64,000 nt of DNA from Temnothorax longispinosus (GCF_030848805.1 NC_092362.1:23483308-23547307); one strand, 5' to 3'. Shown: positions 21,305 through 35,361, counted from the stretch's first letter. Notes: generated by a model from the letters alone, not told the origin. Made by a program: numbers and translations.

Positions 21305-24300
21305 TTAGTAACGTGGCTGGCTAGCGTTAGCCATTTGCGTGCGAACCGCACTGGCCGCGACATTGCTCGCGGCGTTTTGCACATGCTCGTTTCGCAAAAA
21401 TGTTGTAGCGAACTCTTGCTGCGCCTTTGTAACACTCGCATCGGAGGTACGATAAATGCGATGGATCTGAAAATAAATAATCTCATTTTAGTTTACTTGA
21501 GATCAATATATTAATCTTCACTTTTTTAAATCTTAGTCTATATGTATGTACTATGTACCTTAGAAAGCAGTAAGAGATCACCACCTGCCGCAAGAAGAAA
21601 ACAAATAGCGACGAAGAGCATAAGAAGACCGACGAAAATACCTTTGGCCGATGAGTCAAACATTCTAACTGCGGTAATTATGCCACTAAAAAATAAAAAT
21701 ATACAATTTGTATTAACATACAAGTGCTTGCACATCGTGCATAAAAAATTAAAGTGTGCAATAACAATATAGTAATACAAATATATTACCAAGTTCCAGC
21801 ACCAGGAATACCTATAGCCTGGATACCGGTGACGATTAGTTGAAAGAAGAAGACGAAGAAAAAGACCATAAAATTGAAAGAGCTGTCGTTCCTGAAAAAT
21901 TAAAATAATTAAAATTAATTAATAATTAATAATTAAAATAAATTAAAATAATTTCTAATCCTTAATTTCACTCCTGATTTCTGAAATGTTAAGTGGATTT
22001 ACTTGAAAGCCCTGTACGCTGGTCTAAACCAGCACATGAAGGAGAATGGAGTGAAGAGTATGAGATACAAGATAGCCAGGCCGAATGTCGAGAAACCCTC
22101 GCCACAGAGCATCAAGACGAAGCCTCCAATTACATTCAACAGCAGAACAGAGCCGTGAACTGTAAACAATATTATTAAATAAATATATAATCCATATATA
22201 ACATTTAAGGAGGTTGGTCAGCGTCCCGTTGCGGGGCAGGCGGCGCGGCAGGGGGAAAGCATATAGATTAGATTTTCGTCGCGTGAAATGAACGAACTTT
22301 AGCAAATAAATATGTGGAATGCATTCAATTCCTGTTTCTTAAGGTCTAAAAAGAGTTGTTTATACAATTGAAACCCAAATACGTTATTATCCACGTTGAA
22401 ATGTGGAAATAATAAATGTGGTCCTGTTTTATTTTTACAATTTCTTGATAACTATCCCCGTGTTCCTTTTTTACTGGTAATGCTGAAAATATATAGTTTG
22501 CGTTACGTAACTATAGATTTTCAGTACTGGCAGTGAATATCGGAACACGCCCTAAGGCTGCGGTCCACTTGACGCTACAAATGCTTCGAAGCATTCCTCT
22601 TCTCTTTTCTTTCAATGAAGAAAGAAGGAGAAGAAGAACGCTCCAAAGCATTTGTAGCGTTAAGTGGACCGCAGCCAAAGACGAATCATTTCAGTCTTCG
22701 GGAAAGTTCTTCCTAAATATGTAAAGAATTATTTGCACCAATTTTCATTAAATTCTTATCATTTTTAATATGCTTTCGAGAGTTACGTTACAGGTTAGGT
22801 AACATTTTTACTGTGTCGCCCGTGTATAAGAGAGAGAGACAAGAATATAACTTCAATAATGAATTACTCGACAAACCATGCAGACAATTATCTTCGACTT
22901 TGGGATGGACGACAGATTTCCATAGACGAATATTTTCCATAAATTTGAATTAATGGAATTCTTCTTATCAAATTGATATGAGTAACCACCCTCCTTAATA
23001 AATATAATATCGTCTACAATTAAACTTACACATCCAGAGGTAATATAATTGCCTCACTGTTTTTTGAAAATCGGTATGAATTTCCACGTCGATATCTTGA
23101 TAGAAGCATGGCTGAAAACAGCACTTGTCTGGTAACGGCGGCCAATTATTTCGTCTCGCTAAAGCACCAATAAATAATTGTGTAAAGCAATTTTATTTGA
23201 TATTAAAAATTGTAAAGTATAGATGATATGTACTAACGATAATACGGGGTATTTCTCAATTCCTCTTCCGCCCTGGTTTTCCATTCCGGTTCCACTTGTT
23301 GCTAAAATGTATATTAGAATAATTTCTCTTATCTGATCTTAACAAATTCACGTGCTCCACAGATACGTGAAACACATTCAAATAAATATTCAATATAAAT
23401 TTACATTTGACGGAGGTGACATGGTGCTTCCAAGCGCCGCATTGACTGTTTGCTGGGGAGTACGAGCGTACGCAGGAGGAGGTGCTTCTTGATTAGAAGG
23501 TTGAAGCGTAGCGGGTTGCTGCGTCGCACCGACTCCGCCATAGATGGGCGGATTTACTGCTCCTCTGACTTGTGTAGTTCCTTGAGTACCTTGCTCAGCG
23601 AAAGGATTGTAATCCTCAAGACCTCTGCTAGCCGGTGTAGAGGTTACTGCTCTTCGTATCGCAGGATCCTATTACATATGTTACATGTGTCAATATCCAT
23701 TGACATTCCATTTTTAATCTCTTCATAGAATTTCTTATCTTATCTTTTCTTTTGTTCTTATAGATATATAACTGTGTCATTTTAATGTGACACAAAGAAA
23801 TATATGTATATATGCATACACATTCCAGCAAATTATTATTAAAAAATGCATTTTATTCGAATCGTACTTTTGAAGTGGGATTACAAAATCAAACTATAAT
23901 CAAATGCGAAAAGGAATAAATATGGAGACATTATACTTTATTGCAGCGTCACAAAATTGCACGCAAAATATAGTGATATCATTAAATATGTATGGCATAA
24001 TATATAAAACATATGAATATATAAAACATACAGTTATATATATTCAGGCAATTAGATTTTATAATAAGCCATCGGCGTCATATGATAATAAGAAAAGAGG
24101 ATTGTCAATGCAAGCGGATTATATGCCGACATTAGAATGACACGTCCGATAAATCTTCGGTCGAGTGTCGCAAGTTTCGGTTATTGGCGTAAAAAAAAAA
24201 TCACTCGATAGGTCGCGATTAAATCCTTCGCGAGCGCGGAATATCGGCGGGGCTGGGCACGATTTACGGCTCGGGGAATTTTTGACAGATACGCGAGCAA

Positions 24301-24435
24301 TATTGGAGCACGGAGCACGGAGCTGCGTGTGTTTCGCTTCTATCACTGTCACGCACATGAGAGTAAAACGCTACTCACCGAGAAGGGATCGTTAATCGTA
24401 GGCTCCCCGAAGGGATTCTCGTCAAAGCCGGACAT
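21305..24435 (-). CDS. Scamp: Secretory carrier-associated membrane protein (SCAMP)
   Basis: Eight exons on the minus strand give 353 aa: 24435-24379, 23668-23405, 23301-23238, 23158-23030, 22159-22003, 21891-21790, 21685-21559, 21466-21305. The N-terminus [12 protein letters not shown] carries the first NPF motif and EDYNPFAEQ the second; NPF repeats bind EH-domain endocytic proteins. A Pro-rich linker ([11 protein letters not shown]) leads to the conserved cytosolic stretch [19 protein letters not shown]. Four hydrophobic segments follow, with the hallmark [11 protein letters not shown] between the second and third, and a basic tail ends in SQPRY. Family role: recycling of post-Golgi and secretory vesicle membranes. 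All eight exons join in phase. Head-to-head with PTPDC1. Confidence 0.94.
22457..22550. repeat. Foldback element in SCAMP intron 4
   Basis: The ends CCCGTGTTCC and GGAACACGCC are inverted. Inner arms (ACTGGTAATGCTGAAAAT / ATTTTCAGTACTGGCAGT) meet around GTTACGTAAC. It lies 5 bp from the next element. Confidence 0.65.
22556..22676. mobile_element. 121-bp MITE, complete copy
   Basis: Near-perfect terminal inverted repeats of about 37 bp begin GGCTGCGGTCCACTT and end with the complement AAGTGGACCGCAGCC. The centre is purine-rich. It shares its left half with 16985-17046, so the family is dispersed. Confidence 0.8.
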
Positions 24436-26579
24436 CTCACGTCCTCGTTTTAGCACCGACGACTACGCCTGGGCCGAAACACTCGGGGAGTCCGTACGAT
24501 TTTGATAATACTCAATTAATCTTATCTAAATCTTGCCTAAACCTGACGAGCCATGATTCCGCCGTTATATACGGTGACGCCGTGGCAGCAGCCGTTCATC
24601 TCGGCCCACGTCCATCACTATAGTACCATGGCATGGACACAGTATGCATGGAACTCGATACTATACACAGTATACACTATACCACAGATTAATAGACAGA
24701 TAGCCAAAATATACTCTTTACCCGGCGAACCAAATTGTAACAGAGTTATTTCCGTTAATGAATGCGAACAAACATTATCGATTGACATAATACAGTCATA
24801 ATATTTTTATTACAATACTGATTTTTCGCATATGTTAACAATTGGTGTTTGAAACTCGCGCGGAATACTACCAATTTTAATATGGTGCTGCATTCTATGC
24901 TAGCTTTCACTGAAGAACCTCATGCAGTAACTACTCTTAAGATAAAGCGGGTCATTTTCGGACGAAGTCGCGGTAACAGTCGATAAGTCGCGTCGTTAAA
25001 GCTATTTTCTGTAACTCCCCACACAGCAAGTTATACATAGAAGTTATATGTATATACATGTACAATATTAAATAGCGCTATATACACATTTATTTCTTAC
25101 TTTCCAACAATAAAGAAGTTTAAAGTTTTGACTTTCATTAAAAGTAAAGTTAAACTGCAAATTTAAGTTATCATCCTTTAATTATTCTGGCGAAGTAAAA
25201 GTTATTCGGTACAAATATAAAATTTAAATATCAATAGAATTTATCGTTAAAGTTGTACAGAAGTTATTTACACTATGTATGTATACAATATTAAATAAAA
25301 ATTGTCGTTAATAAATATATCGAATAGCTATGTGTCTTATTATTTTAAAAGCTTTGATCGCTGCTGCATTTTCCGAAACTTTTAAAGCAAATATTTAATG
25401 CGCGAGAAAACAGACGAAGCTTTTTAGTGTGAACCAATAAATCAAATGGAAGAAAAATTGATCAGAAACATTCACGATAGGTATACCGCGATTGCGATTT
25501 GCAATACACGTAGGTTTTATAAAATGCACTCTTGGTTTCTATCAAGCGAAACCTTATTGCTAATTGCTACTATTAATAATTACTATTTATACGATAACAA
25601 ATATATGAATAAACATATACAATATATGATAGATCGAATTCTTTTCTAATTTTTATTTAATGCACATTTTAATGATGTCCTAAAATGACGTTAATGACAA
25701 TTATATATAATTCTTTCATTAAAAGTAAAGTTAAACTGCAAATTTAAGTTATCTTTTAATTATTCTGGCGAAGTAAAAACTGAATGATTTCAATTAACAA
25801 AAGATTCTTCTTAACGTACCTAAAAAACTGAAAGAGAAATAGAGTATTAACATGCAATCTTAATCCCACTTTATAATGTCATACCGAAAGGTCATTGCAC
25901 CTCAATGTACCTTGACGTGTGTTAAATTACACGCTTGCAGACTTGAATATTCGTACGAACGCCGTACATAGAAGAATGACAATATGATTTACCACCATGC
26001 CTGACGCAGGCGCACCTCTTGCGATTCGATAATAGATAAAGCAACGTTATGGTAGCGGAACTGCCAGTCGCTATGCGCTTAGCCTACCGCGTTAACTGCT
26101 TTTTTTTCTTTTTTCACCAGTACGTTAAATTCGCGTGTTAAATCCGTGAATTAATAGTTGATAAATAAGAGTGATTAATAAAACGATCGTTATTCTCGTG
26201 CGTGGCTATGAGATGGATGAGGAGCGCGTGAATATTTTCACAAATGTATTGCTTATTATAATATATTGCTTCGTGCTCGCGTCTAACTAAAAACATTTTT
26301 TCCTTCAAACTGTCATAAAAATTTCACTACTTTTATTACATTTAATTATATAATTTTACATAAGAATATATTGTAACTTCATGTTAGATAAAATGCATTC
26401 AGAATGACATATCGACACAATTGTTATTTATTACGTCAAAAATACATAATAAAAATGCTGTAAACTTAAAATTAAAATTAAAAATTCCTTTTCTTAAAAA
26501 TTAAAATTTTTTTTATAGATTTCGTAACTTCTAAATTTTTGTTAAATGAAACGGATCAATTCTGTCACTCGATTGTAGA
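24436..26579. promoter_or_regulatory. Divergent SCAMP/PTPDC1 upstream region with direct repeat
   Basis: This 2.1-kb stretch must contain the promoters of both genes. Next to SCAMP it is moderately GC-rich (24180-24500, partly intron 1). A 66-69-bp direct repeat beginning CTTTCATTAAAAGTAAAG occurs at 25132-25200 and 25713-25778, differing mainly by a 3-bp deletion. The frame at 25446-25649 between the repeats is AT-rich and unrecognised. Confidence 0.45.
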
Positions 26580-26851
26580 ATGGATGTAAGCTCGTTGGTC
26601 CCGGCGGGACTTCAAGGAGGGCAAACAGACGCGTGCGAGGTTCAAGCGGGATATAATAAGTTTTCGGAAAACTTACGAAGATTCACACCGCAGGCTATAC
26701 AGTGTGCCATTTTTTGCGGCGGGTCCAGATGCAAATATGAGAATCCAAAGGCCTGGCCGGCTGTTCACATGGCAATACAGAACATCTTTTCGCATTGGTG
26801 AGCGCTACAACCGTTTGTTGAATTTTAATACAATGATAAAAATAAGAAGAA

Positions 26852-26882
<31 letters not shown>

Positions 26883-29800
26883 CTGGTGATTAACAAGCAA
26901 AAATAAAATTTTGTCGACCAAAGTATGGCCACTGCTTCTTAATAAATTAATAGTAAAATAACTTTAAATAATGCTTCGTTTAAAACATAAAAATAACGAA
27001 ACGTGTAATATTAGATATTTAACGAGTATCAATTATATCAACTGCCATATAGATTTGCTAACAGTAATTACTAACTATAATATCATTAGATATACATGTA
27101 TTCATTCACTTATATAGTTCTGAACTTTATTCTAATATCATTCGGCAATATTTATAAGTCGTTCGATAATTTGTATCGACTTAAAGGCGCATACTGTGTA
27201 TCAGAGACATTTTCTTATTGACATTCTGTCGGAGTATCGCTCAATTGCAACAGAAAATTTTATTTAGATCAAACATACATTTGACATATTAATATGCGTT
27301 CCATTGCATCAGTATAAATAATTAGTCAGAGTAAGTAATCAGAAATTTGTATCAATTTTCGATCTAAATTGTTTAATCATTTAAATATTTTAGGGTGACT
27401 GACGATGTCCTTGCGATGGCACGACCCAATACCGCGATGATAATAAAGAAAGATATAATTGCCCAATTCCAAGGATGGAGTATAAAAACCATAATAAACC
27501 TGCAGACACCTGGCGAACACGCGAGTTGCGGTGGTCAACTAGAAGAGAGCGGCTTTACATATGATCCTAACATTTTTATGAAAAACGGCAGTAAGTAAAA
27601 CGCTTATTAAAAAATCCGTTTACACAAGAAAAGTGTCAAATGAAGACTTATATACTCGTATAGGTATAGGTATACGCAAGAATTTATAATCTTGAGATAT
27701 TGTGTTTATAAACAAAGAAAATTTGCTTGAATGAAGTCATTTATACAGTTCAACTAATAATAAGAAAAAAAAAGTTGAAATAAAAAGTTAAAATTCTTAT
27801 AAGATTACAGATTCCTGGCGTACTGTTTATAAATCTTGATTTGACACTTCTCTTTTTCTATGTACAATTTCATTAATTGCCATAAACTCATTGCTCATTA
27901 AGAATAAATAAAGAAAAGTATTGATTTTGTTTCTTAAAATATATCTTTGGAATAAAAACAAATCACAAACGTAGAAAGTTTTAACTTATAATTTAATCAT
28001 TTTCTTAAACCCTTTAATTAATATTACATTTATTTTTAATATTCTTTGCTACTGGTGGATAAGTTGAAGCAATATTAATATTTCAACAAAAATCGTTCAT
28101 GCTATCATACATATAACAAATGTAACATTTAAAAAGTTATTTACTCAAATCAATCTTATTGTATCGCATTTCGCATTTATATGATAATATATAGATTATA
28201 TATGAGAATGACGGAGAAATAAAACGGCGACGAATTTTACTTTCAAATTAGCAAGAATAGTTTGTCCTTGTGCTAAACGCATGTAGAATCGTGATGTGGG
28301 AGCATTTCTCCCCCAATCCTAACAACCACCAGTTAGATCGAAGAGGTTCACAATATAACATGCAATGCAGCAAAAGCGTATATCTATAAGTAGAAAGAAA
28401 AGTTCCGGAATAACGTTTTGTTTGCCGCTCGTATTCCCTCTACCACAGGAAAGTTTTAGGCATCAAGCTGTCTTTCAAATACCGATCACGCGAAAATCTT
28501 TGTTGTAGTTTATTATTATAACTTCGCCCTGAAGGATTATGGTAGCGCCACGATGGGAAAGCTTTTGGACATGGTCAAGGTTGTGGCCTTCGCCGTGCAA
28601 GAAGGAAGAGTGGCCATTCACTGTCATGCCGGTAAATCGATTTTTCGTGCGATGCACTTGACCCAATTGCATCCCCTGCAGCTATCATGGCTTTTTGAAT
28701 GTATAATCATGTGAGATGTGGACGCATAAATTAGTCTACGGAAACATCTTTTTTTTTTTAATTCAGGATTGCGAAAAATCTTATTCAATTCCTTTGTTCG
28801 AGGATACATATTTCTCTAATTTATTACATCTATTTAATGTCATTTAATCGTGATTCTCGTATGATTGTTACTTACAATTAGATCCTTTTGCATATTATTG
28901 ATATATTTAAAAATATTTTTCAAAAATTTGTATTAACAAAAAATGTATGTTATAATGTATGTACTATATATAATATATGTTGTAATATGATGTTATAAAA
29001 TATTATCCTTAAAAATAACAATATATTTATAGTCCGAATACATAATATTCAATATTAAGCAAAATGATATACTTTTCTTAAAAGTAACAATTATATAACA
29101 TATTTTTCCATATTTATTACTTAGCTTAAAACTTATTAATATCTTCTCTTTATTATTTATTAAAAGTTGTTAAATATCATAGATTTTATTGACCGCTATA
29201 TTTTTGCTATTTATTTACCAATTTTCTATGTTAATTTTACTAAAATTTTTGTTAAATAGCTTGTATGCGCATCTTTATAGCGGATCTGTAAGTTTCAAAC
29301 GTATCGATTTAAGCAATAATTAAAGAGAATTTATCGTGTATGATATTATCGTGCTGCATTGCATGCATACAAATCGACTGACGTATATACATATATCGGT
29401 ACCGTACATTCGAATCTTTACGCTGCACACGCGAATAACTTTTATCAAATACCAGAGGCAGGAAAGACTAATCTCAAGTAATGCACGGTAAAATTTAATT
29501 TACAAGTTAATAATATGTGTGATATAATGTGTTCAGTATTTTGCGTTAATTGTTTTATGCTTTGCATTATCCGCTTAACACACAAATGCTATTTTAAGAA
29601 TTACATTACTAATAAAAAGATTTAAAACTTCCTTGTTATAAATAAACAATTTTTTACTAAGTAATCAATATTTAAATTATTTCTTCAAATATGATGAAAC
29701 TCTACGTCTCAATAATTGTTGAATAATTATTTGGTTAAAAAGAATTTGATTTATGAGAAAACCAGTGCTAGTTATTGCATGATTTATATAATATAATTAC

Positions 29801-30356
29801 GTAATTCGGTTAAAGTATAACTATTGGCAATTACATTAAAGACAATAAAGTAAATTTGCGTTCCACTTAACATAATTTATTAGCTTCACGGACGTTGCCG
29901 CGTCGCCAGGGAGTTCCATTTCATTAAAGCATAAAATGCGGGTGAAGCGATAAGCGATTTCCAACGTAATAGTTATATTTTTAGAGGACGATATGTATAC
30001 ATTGTATACTTTTAAATAATGTATATGATAAAGAAAATATCCATTTCGATATGTGGAAGGCTACATCGGAATGTAATTGTGAAATTATTGTGTGCTGGAA
30101 GTTAGAGATATAATCACGAGGCCGTAAAAAATAAATGGATAATCTTCTTGTGCTGGATTATACATGTAGAAATTGTTATCTAAATGGAATTGTCTGTCTC
30201 TGTATACATTAAGTAATGATTTTTTATGTTACTTGATTATAAGTTTTATGCTGCTTGGTTAAGCTAAAGTTGTCAAGTTTTTATCAAATAACGAAGTAAA
30301 GTTAACATTATATAAATTGATGTATAACCAATTTTTTTTTAATATTTTGTCTTTTA

Positions 30357-30390
<34 letters not shown>

Positions 30391-33300
30391 CTGTATATTT
30401 TGTACTTTTTCTCTATCAAATATTAATTCGATATTTTTAATTAAATATTAGTGTATTAAAATATAAAAGATACAAATTTTAAAGATATAATCGACAATAA
30501 TCGATTATATAAGACAATAATTGAAAGGTGAATTTTATGCTATAGAAATCCATTATTATTCAAAGCGGCGTTTTAAGGACACATGCGGGGTTGGCTATCT
30601 ATTCTGATCGATCGATCAGTTTCTTCATAATGGCTACTTCGAAACTATCGCAAGTTCACAATCACTTGTAAAAAAAATTAATACTGGTTTATATAAAAAG
30701 TCATATGTATGGAATAAAATTGCAAAGATTGCAAAAAATTCTAATTTCAGAGAATTAATTAGTCTCAGAGAATTAATATATGTATAATTACGTCTTCTTG
30801 AATCATTTGACTGTCAAAAACAAAATAAGAGACAAGTATGATATATTATTATTAATTGTAATTCTAGTATTTTCATGATTACATTAATCATCATTTTGTG
30901 AATTAAAATTGATAAGATCAGATCAGATGTAGCAGAAGGATTTAGATAACAAGGTGAATATAACGAGCGCGATTAGGAAAGTTAAATTACAGGATTTATC
31001 GCGGTCAGTTGGATTGATCAGCTTACTCTGCAACTCCAGAAACGTCTTGTGTGCATGCTACGTGACTTAATTATAGAAGGAAAACGTATAGATCCGAGTA
31101 TTGTTAACGTCAGTCAGATATCATCTATCAAATATACCATATATGCAGAGTACAAATTTTCGCTTTTTATAAGACTACAATTGACATTTCTGTTTTCAGT
31201 TGCGACATTTATTAATGTAAAACTTTTTGAATTGATAAACTAATGTTTTATCACTAACACGATTGTTCGATTACCTAACGTGACTGTTCTTTCTATTCTG
31301 GGAATCTAAAATGCGAAGAATGCTTTCGATTATAGTTAGTATGTGCGCTTCCTTCATTCTATTTCATATCTTATACTAAAATCTTACGTAAAATATACTT
31401 ATACTAAAATCTTACACGTAATCTTAAATTGCGATCGCTTCTCTTCATTTCCATGATAAATGTTATCAAACATCGTTAGAAACACTTTTACAATTAATTC
31501 GTTTTTTAGACAATTATACATAACATTACTGAGTTATTATAATCAAGAGTAATCTTTTATTTGCGCTACGATCCCTATACTTATTTTACATATACTTTGC
31601 TTGCTTGCTTGCTTGTCATCTGATTAATGAGTCAGCAATTAAGCTGACAGCAAAACAATATGCCGAAAGTATTTTATTTTCAGGTCTCGGTAGAACTGGC
31701 GTTCTGATAGCGTGCTACCTTATTTACAGTCTTCGTGTAAGAGCAAACGATGCCATTAGATTTGTCCGCATGAAGCGTCCCTCCGCCATACAAACGCGCG
31801 GGCAAATAATTTGCATCCAAGAATTCGAGCACGTCGTGCTTCCGCAAATGATAGTATTCCCTTTGTACAGTACAACGGGGGATCGCAAGCCCTACAGCCT
31901 TCAATCGTACCTGAAAAAGCAATACAACATGTTACACGGATATGAGCAGCGCACCTTCAAGCACATTCCAAAAGTGCGGGGCATTCTGTTTCTTTTTTCA
32001 CAATTTACTTATGTAATGTTAGATTATTTTATTAAATCTTGTAATTCTTTTATATCTATAATTAAATAATCACTTAATTAATTTTCTTTAAATTTAATTT
32101 AGTTATGGATAAAATTGAATTTATACATTCTCCATGTTTTTATTTGCAATTCTTATTAATAAATATGATGTCGGAATTAAGTTCTTGAAATTTGATTTTT
32201 GAAGAATAAAAATACAACTAAGTAAAGAGTAAAGAGATATCTTCGATTTATTTTAAACTTGTTTTAATGTGTAATTTTATTTGTCTCTCTCTAATAGTTA
32301 CAATTCTGTTGTATTATTACATAAACAAAAGTGTACATAAAATTGTAGCTGCTCGATTTAATTATAATAACTATGTATTTCTTAGATCGTTTTTATTATT
32401 TGCGAGCGAATACTACAGCTCTGCGACTGTCAGGAAGACAATTCGCCTTCCGAGATTGCATACACGGTTTCCAACGTACCTTTTACGCAAAAGTTCATTT
32501 GCCACGTATTGGAGAAATTCCGTGACAGCAAGGGTAATATGCGGCACTCCTATTCCTGGGCGGAATCCCTCACGGACTCCTACGAATACTCAAGTGAGAA
32601 GTATTACATGCAATGTAATAATTAAGCAATTCTCTCTCTATGACATCCAATTAATTTTCATCCGTTCCTGGATTAAATAATTGAATTACTTGTCAAAATT
32701 CCACAACTTTTGATTCACACGTATAATTTCTATTGATTAATGTAAATATATATCTGTACATGTAATGTTCACAATTCTAATCCTTCTTTTGATTAAATAT
32801 AAAGTAAATATTTTGTAAAATTTTGATACACTGAAAAAAAGGTTTGGTTATAATAACCTAAGGCTTGGTGAAATAGCTTCAACTAAAGGATTTAGTGATT
32901 ATGACGAAATATTTGGTTAATGTTAACAAATTTGGCTAATGTTAACAAATTCGGTTAACATTAACCAAATATTTCGTCATAATTACTAAACCCTTTAGTT
33001 GAAGCTATTTCACCAAGCCTTAGGTTATTCTAACCAAACTTTTTTTCAGTGTATTTTTCAAGTATATTTCTTAACTGATTTACTAATTATATCTTGAGAC
33101 ATTATATGCATCTATATTTATAAAAAAGGTATATATTTTAGCTTTCACAAAAGCGTGCAGCAGTAGTCAGGGATCGTCCCGAGGTACCTGCGATGATATA
33201 GGAAGATTGAGCGATGTATTTTGCATGTCACCGGATACTCCTTCCTGCGACTCCACATTTCCAGGTATTACTATTGATAAATTCAACTGTAGATTGGTCG

Positions 33301-35361
33301 ATATCCTTAACTCCACGCCTATATCGACGATACCTCGCTAAAACAGTGGGTATATATCTGACAAGAGGATCTTATTCTGCGACAGGTCTGGACGACACTT
33401 GCGTGGATGACGTCCTAGGCGATGGCATTCACGATCAGGATCTGCTTGATAACGACTGTTACAAGGAAATTCAGTCGCACATGGACTTAAGGCACGTCTC
33501 CCGCAATGATTACGAAAAGGTGACTGCCGAAGAAGCTATCAAAGCGCTCATCAGAGATAGCGCCTCACTTCCTGATATCATAAAGAAACGTTTGCAGAAT
33601 TATCAGGTGCATTTTACATACTTAATGTACAAGAAAAATGTTTTTATATACTGCACTGTTAAATTCGTAATGTCAAATTGGATTCAATTTGAGTCATTAT
33701 ACCTATTAACCATTTCTATAGGCCGTCACTTCATAACTCAAAACATATTGTTAACTTAACTAAAACAATGGAGTAATTTTACAATGTATGTACAACGATT
33801 ATAAGCGTGTGCATTATAATTACCCTACGCATGTACATAGGAACGTTCATTCAGTTTCTTCAAGATATATGCAATTGCTTGAATGTCTACGCTTATAATA
33901 ACTAGCCCTAGAATCGCGTGTACAGCATGATCTACATGCTCATGAAATGAATCAATTTAGTGTACATCGCGGATATACTATGTGTGTAACACGTATTATG
34001 TGTAATTCTATTTTTAAAACTGTAATAAAGTCGCAAATATTAATTCTAGTTCAGTTAAAGATGCAATTATTATTCATATATACAACATATCATTTACAAT
34101 GCATCTACAGCAAATCGATTCGAATATGCAGTTGGAAAATAATAACCAAAATTTTAAAAGAAAAATAGAAATGTCTTCATTCTTGGTTTGCGAAGCATAG
34201 AGTGATTTGTTTGTTGAAAAAATATAACGTAATAATACACAATTTTAGTAAATTATGTAAATCTTAACTGCAAATAGTAAAGTGTAATAACAATTTGGCT
34301 GATATTTTCTTTTAAAAACGTAATAACGTAATAATATATTGATAACGCTATGTGTTGTTATAATAAACATATTAGTGTCAATATTAAAAAAATTGAAAAT
34401 ATCTTTTCAGATTGACTTGAATCATCGATGTACTGCTTGGCAGCGATTAGAATTGGAAACTGATTTGGAGTTATTATCGACATTACTGTTCGAATGGTTG
34501 GAAAATCTTAAACATCCCCTTCTTGATGTTGACAGCTTCAGTTACATTGTCGCGTGGAGTTCGAAGCCGCAGCGATGCCTTGGAAAGTTACCCGTCTATG
34601 CAAGATATTTATTAGAATACCTTTTGCGATTCGTTACTCGCTTAAGGCCTGTGACAGCTGAAAGTCAGAGTTTAATTACCAAAAGGCTAATAGCGGCACT
34701 GACGCAGCAAAAAATTTGGATCAAAAATTGTTTTCACCCACCAAGTATGTAAATATTTTAATTGATTGTAATTTCTAATTAACAGTTGCTTTATTAGATA
34801 ACACGATAAATATTAAATAATGCAAAGTTATATATAATTAGGATTATGTAATCTTCAAAAAAGTCCAAAGTTCAATATTTGCTTAAAGATGTTTAAAGAC
34901 ACTCGATATAATTGCGCCCTGTCCTGTTCCATCAGTTCTATACCTCATTTGCGTCATATCGCGATCCCCAGAAATATCGATTTGCTTCACACAGTGCCTC
35001 ACACAGTGCCGCCTTTATCCTATTTATATTTCAGCATCAATAATCATAGTGTCATGTCACGACAGTAAAAGGGCATAAATTCATATAGACTTTTGTCACT
35101 CTATCGCTATCGAATCGATTAATCCCAATAGAAAAATATAGCGTAACATTTTCTGACATCGTTAAAACTTGTGTTTTAGGTAAACATTTCCAGAAACTGC
35201 GACGCGGCACCGCTGGTAAGCTTAACGAATTCTTTGTTCGCCTGATGAACTTGATAGAGGAAGTTAACACTCAAGGACTGGACAAGCCTCCATGGGCGTC
35301 CAAGTGGGAACTGTTATCTAATCATTTGCGGGATATAGATAATCAAAAGAACAACGGATGA
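26580..35361 (+). CDS. PTPDC1: Protein tyrosine phosphatase domain-containing protein 1
   Basis: Nine exons join in phase to 631 aa: 26580-26797, 27394-27590, 28509-28631, 31684-31973, 32386-32593, 33142-33264, 33386-33606, 34411-34744, 35180-35361. The N-terminal block CAIFCGGSRCKYENPKAW is typical of the family. The phosphatase domain (about 70-250) holds KTIINLQTPGEHASCGG, the candidate general acid in LKDYG (D148) and the P-loop HCHAGLGRTG (C177, R183), whose codons are split by a 3-kb intron. A diverged, serine-rich middle follows, then a conserved helical C-terminus (ATTLLFEWLEN-type region in exon 8). Family: atypical dual-specificity-like phosphatase, linked in vertebrates to cilia; substrate unknown. 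Shorter than human PTPDC1, mainly in the middle linker. The first-exon start is the best available but an upstream noncoding exon is possible. Confidence 0.9.
28632..31683 (+). other. Large AT-rich PTPDC1 intron 3
   Basis: No gene recognised. It contains a poly-T run (30357-30383) that could be the tail of a minus-strand retroelement, and a (CTTG)n repeat at 31597-31615 just before the acceptor at 31683. Confidence 0.5.
32829..33051. mobile_element. 223-bp foldback MITE in PTPDC1 intron 5
   Basis: Two near-perfect ~100-bp arms begin CACTGAAAAAAAGGTTTGGTT and end with the complement AACCAAACTTTTTTTCAGTG. TA sits directly outside both ends (32827-32828, 33052-33053), compatible with Tc1/mariner-type targeting. 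The centre repeats AATGTTAACAAATT(T/C)GG. Confidence 0.8.

Noticed and set aside
30357..30383. Poly-T run as proof of a reverse-strand retroelement
   Set aside because: No reverse-transcriptase sequence, SINE body or target duplication found next to it; noted only as a simple repeat.
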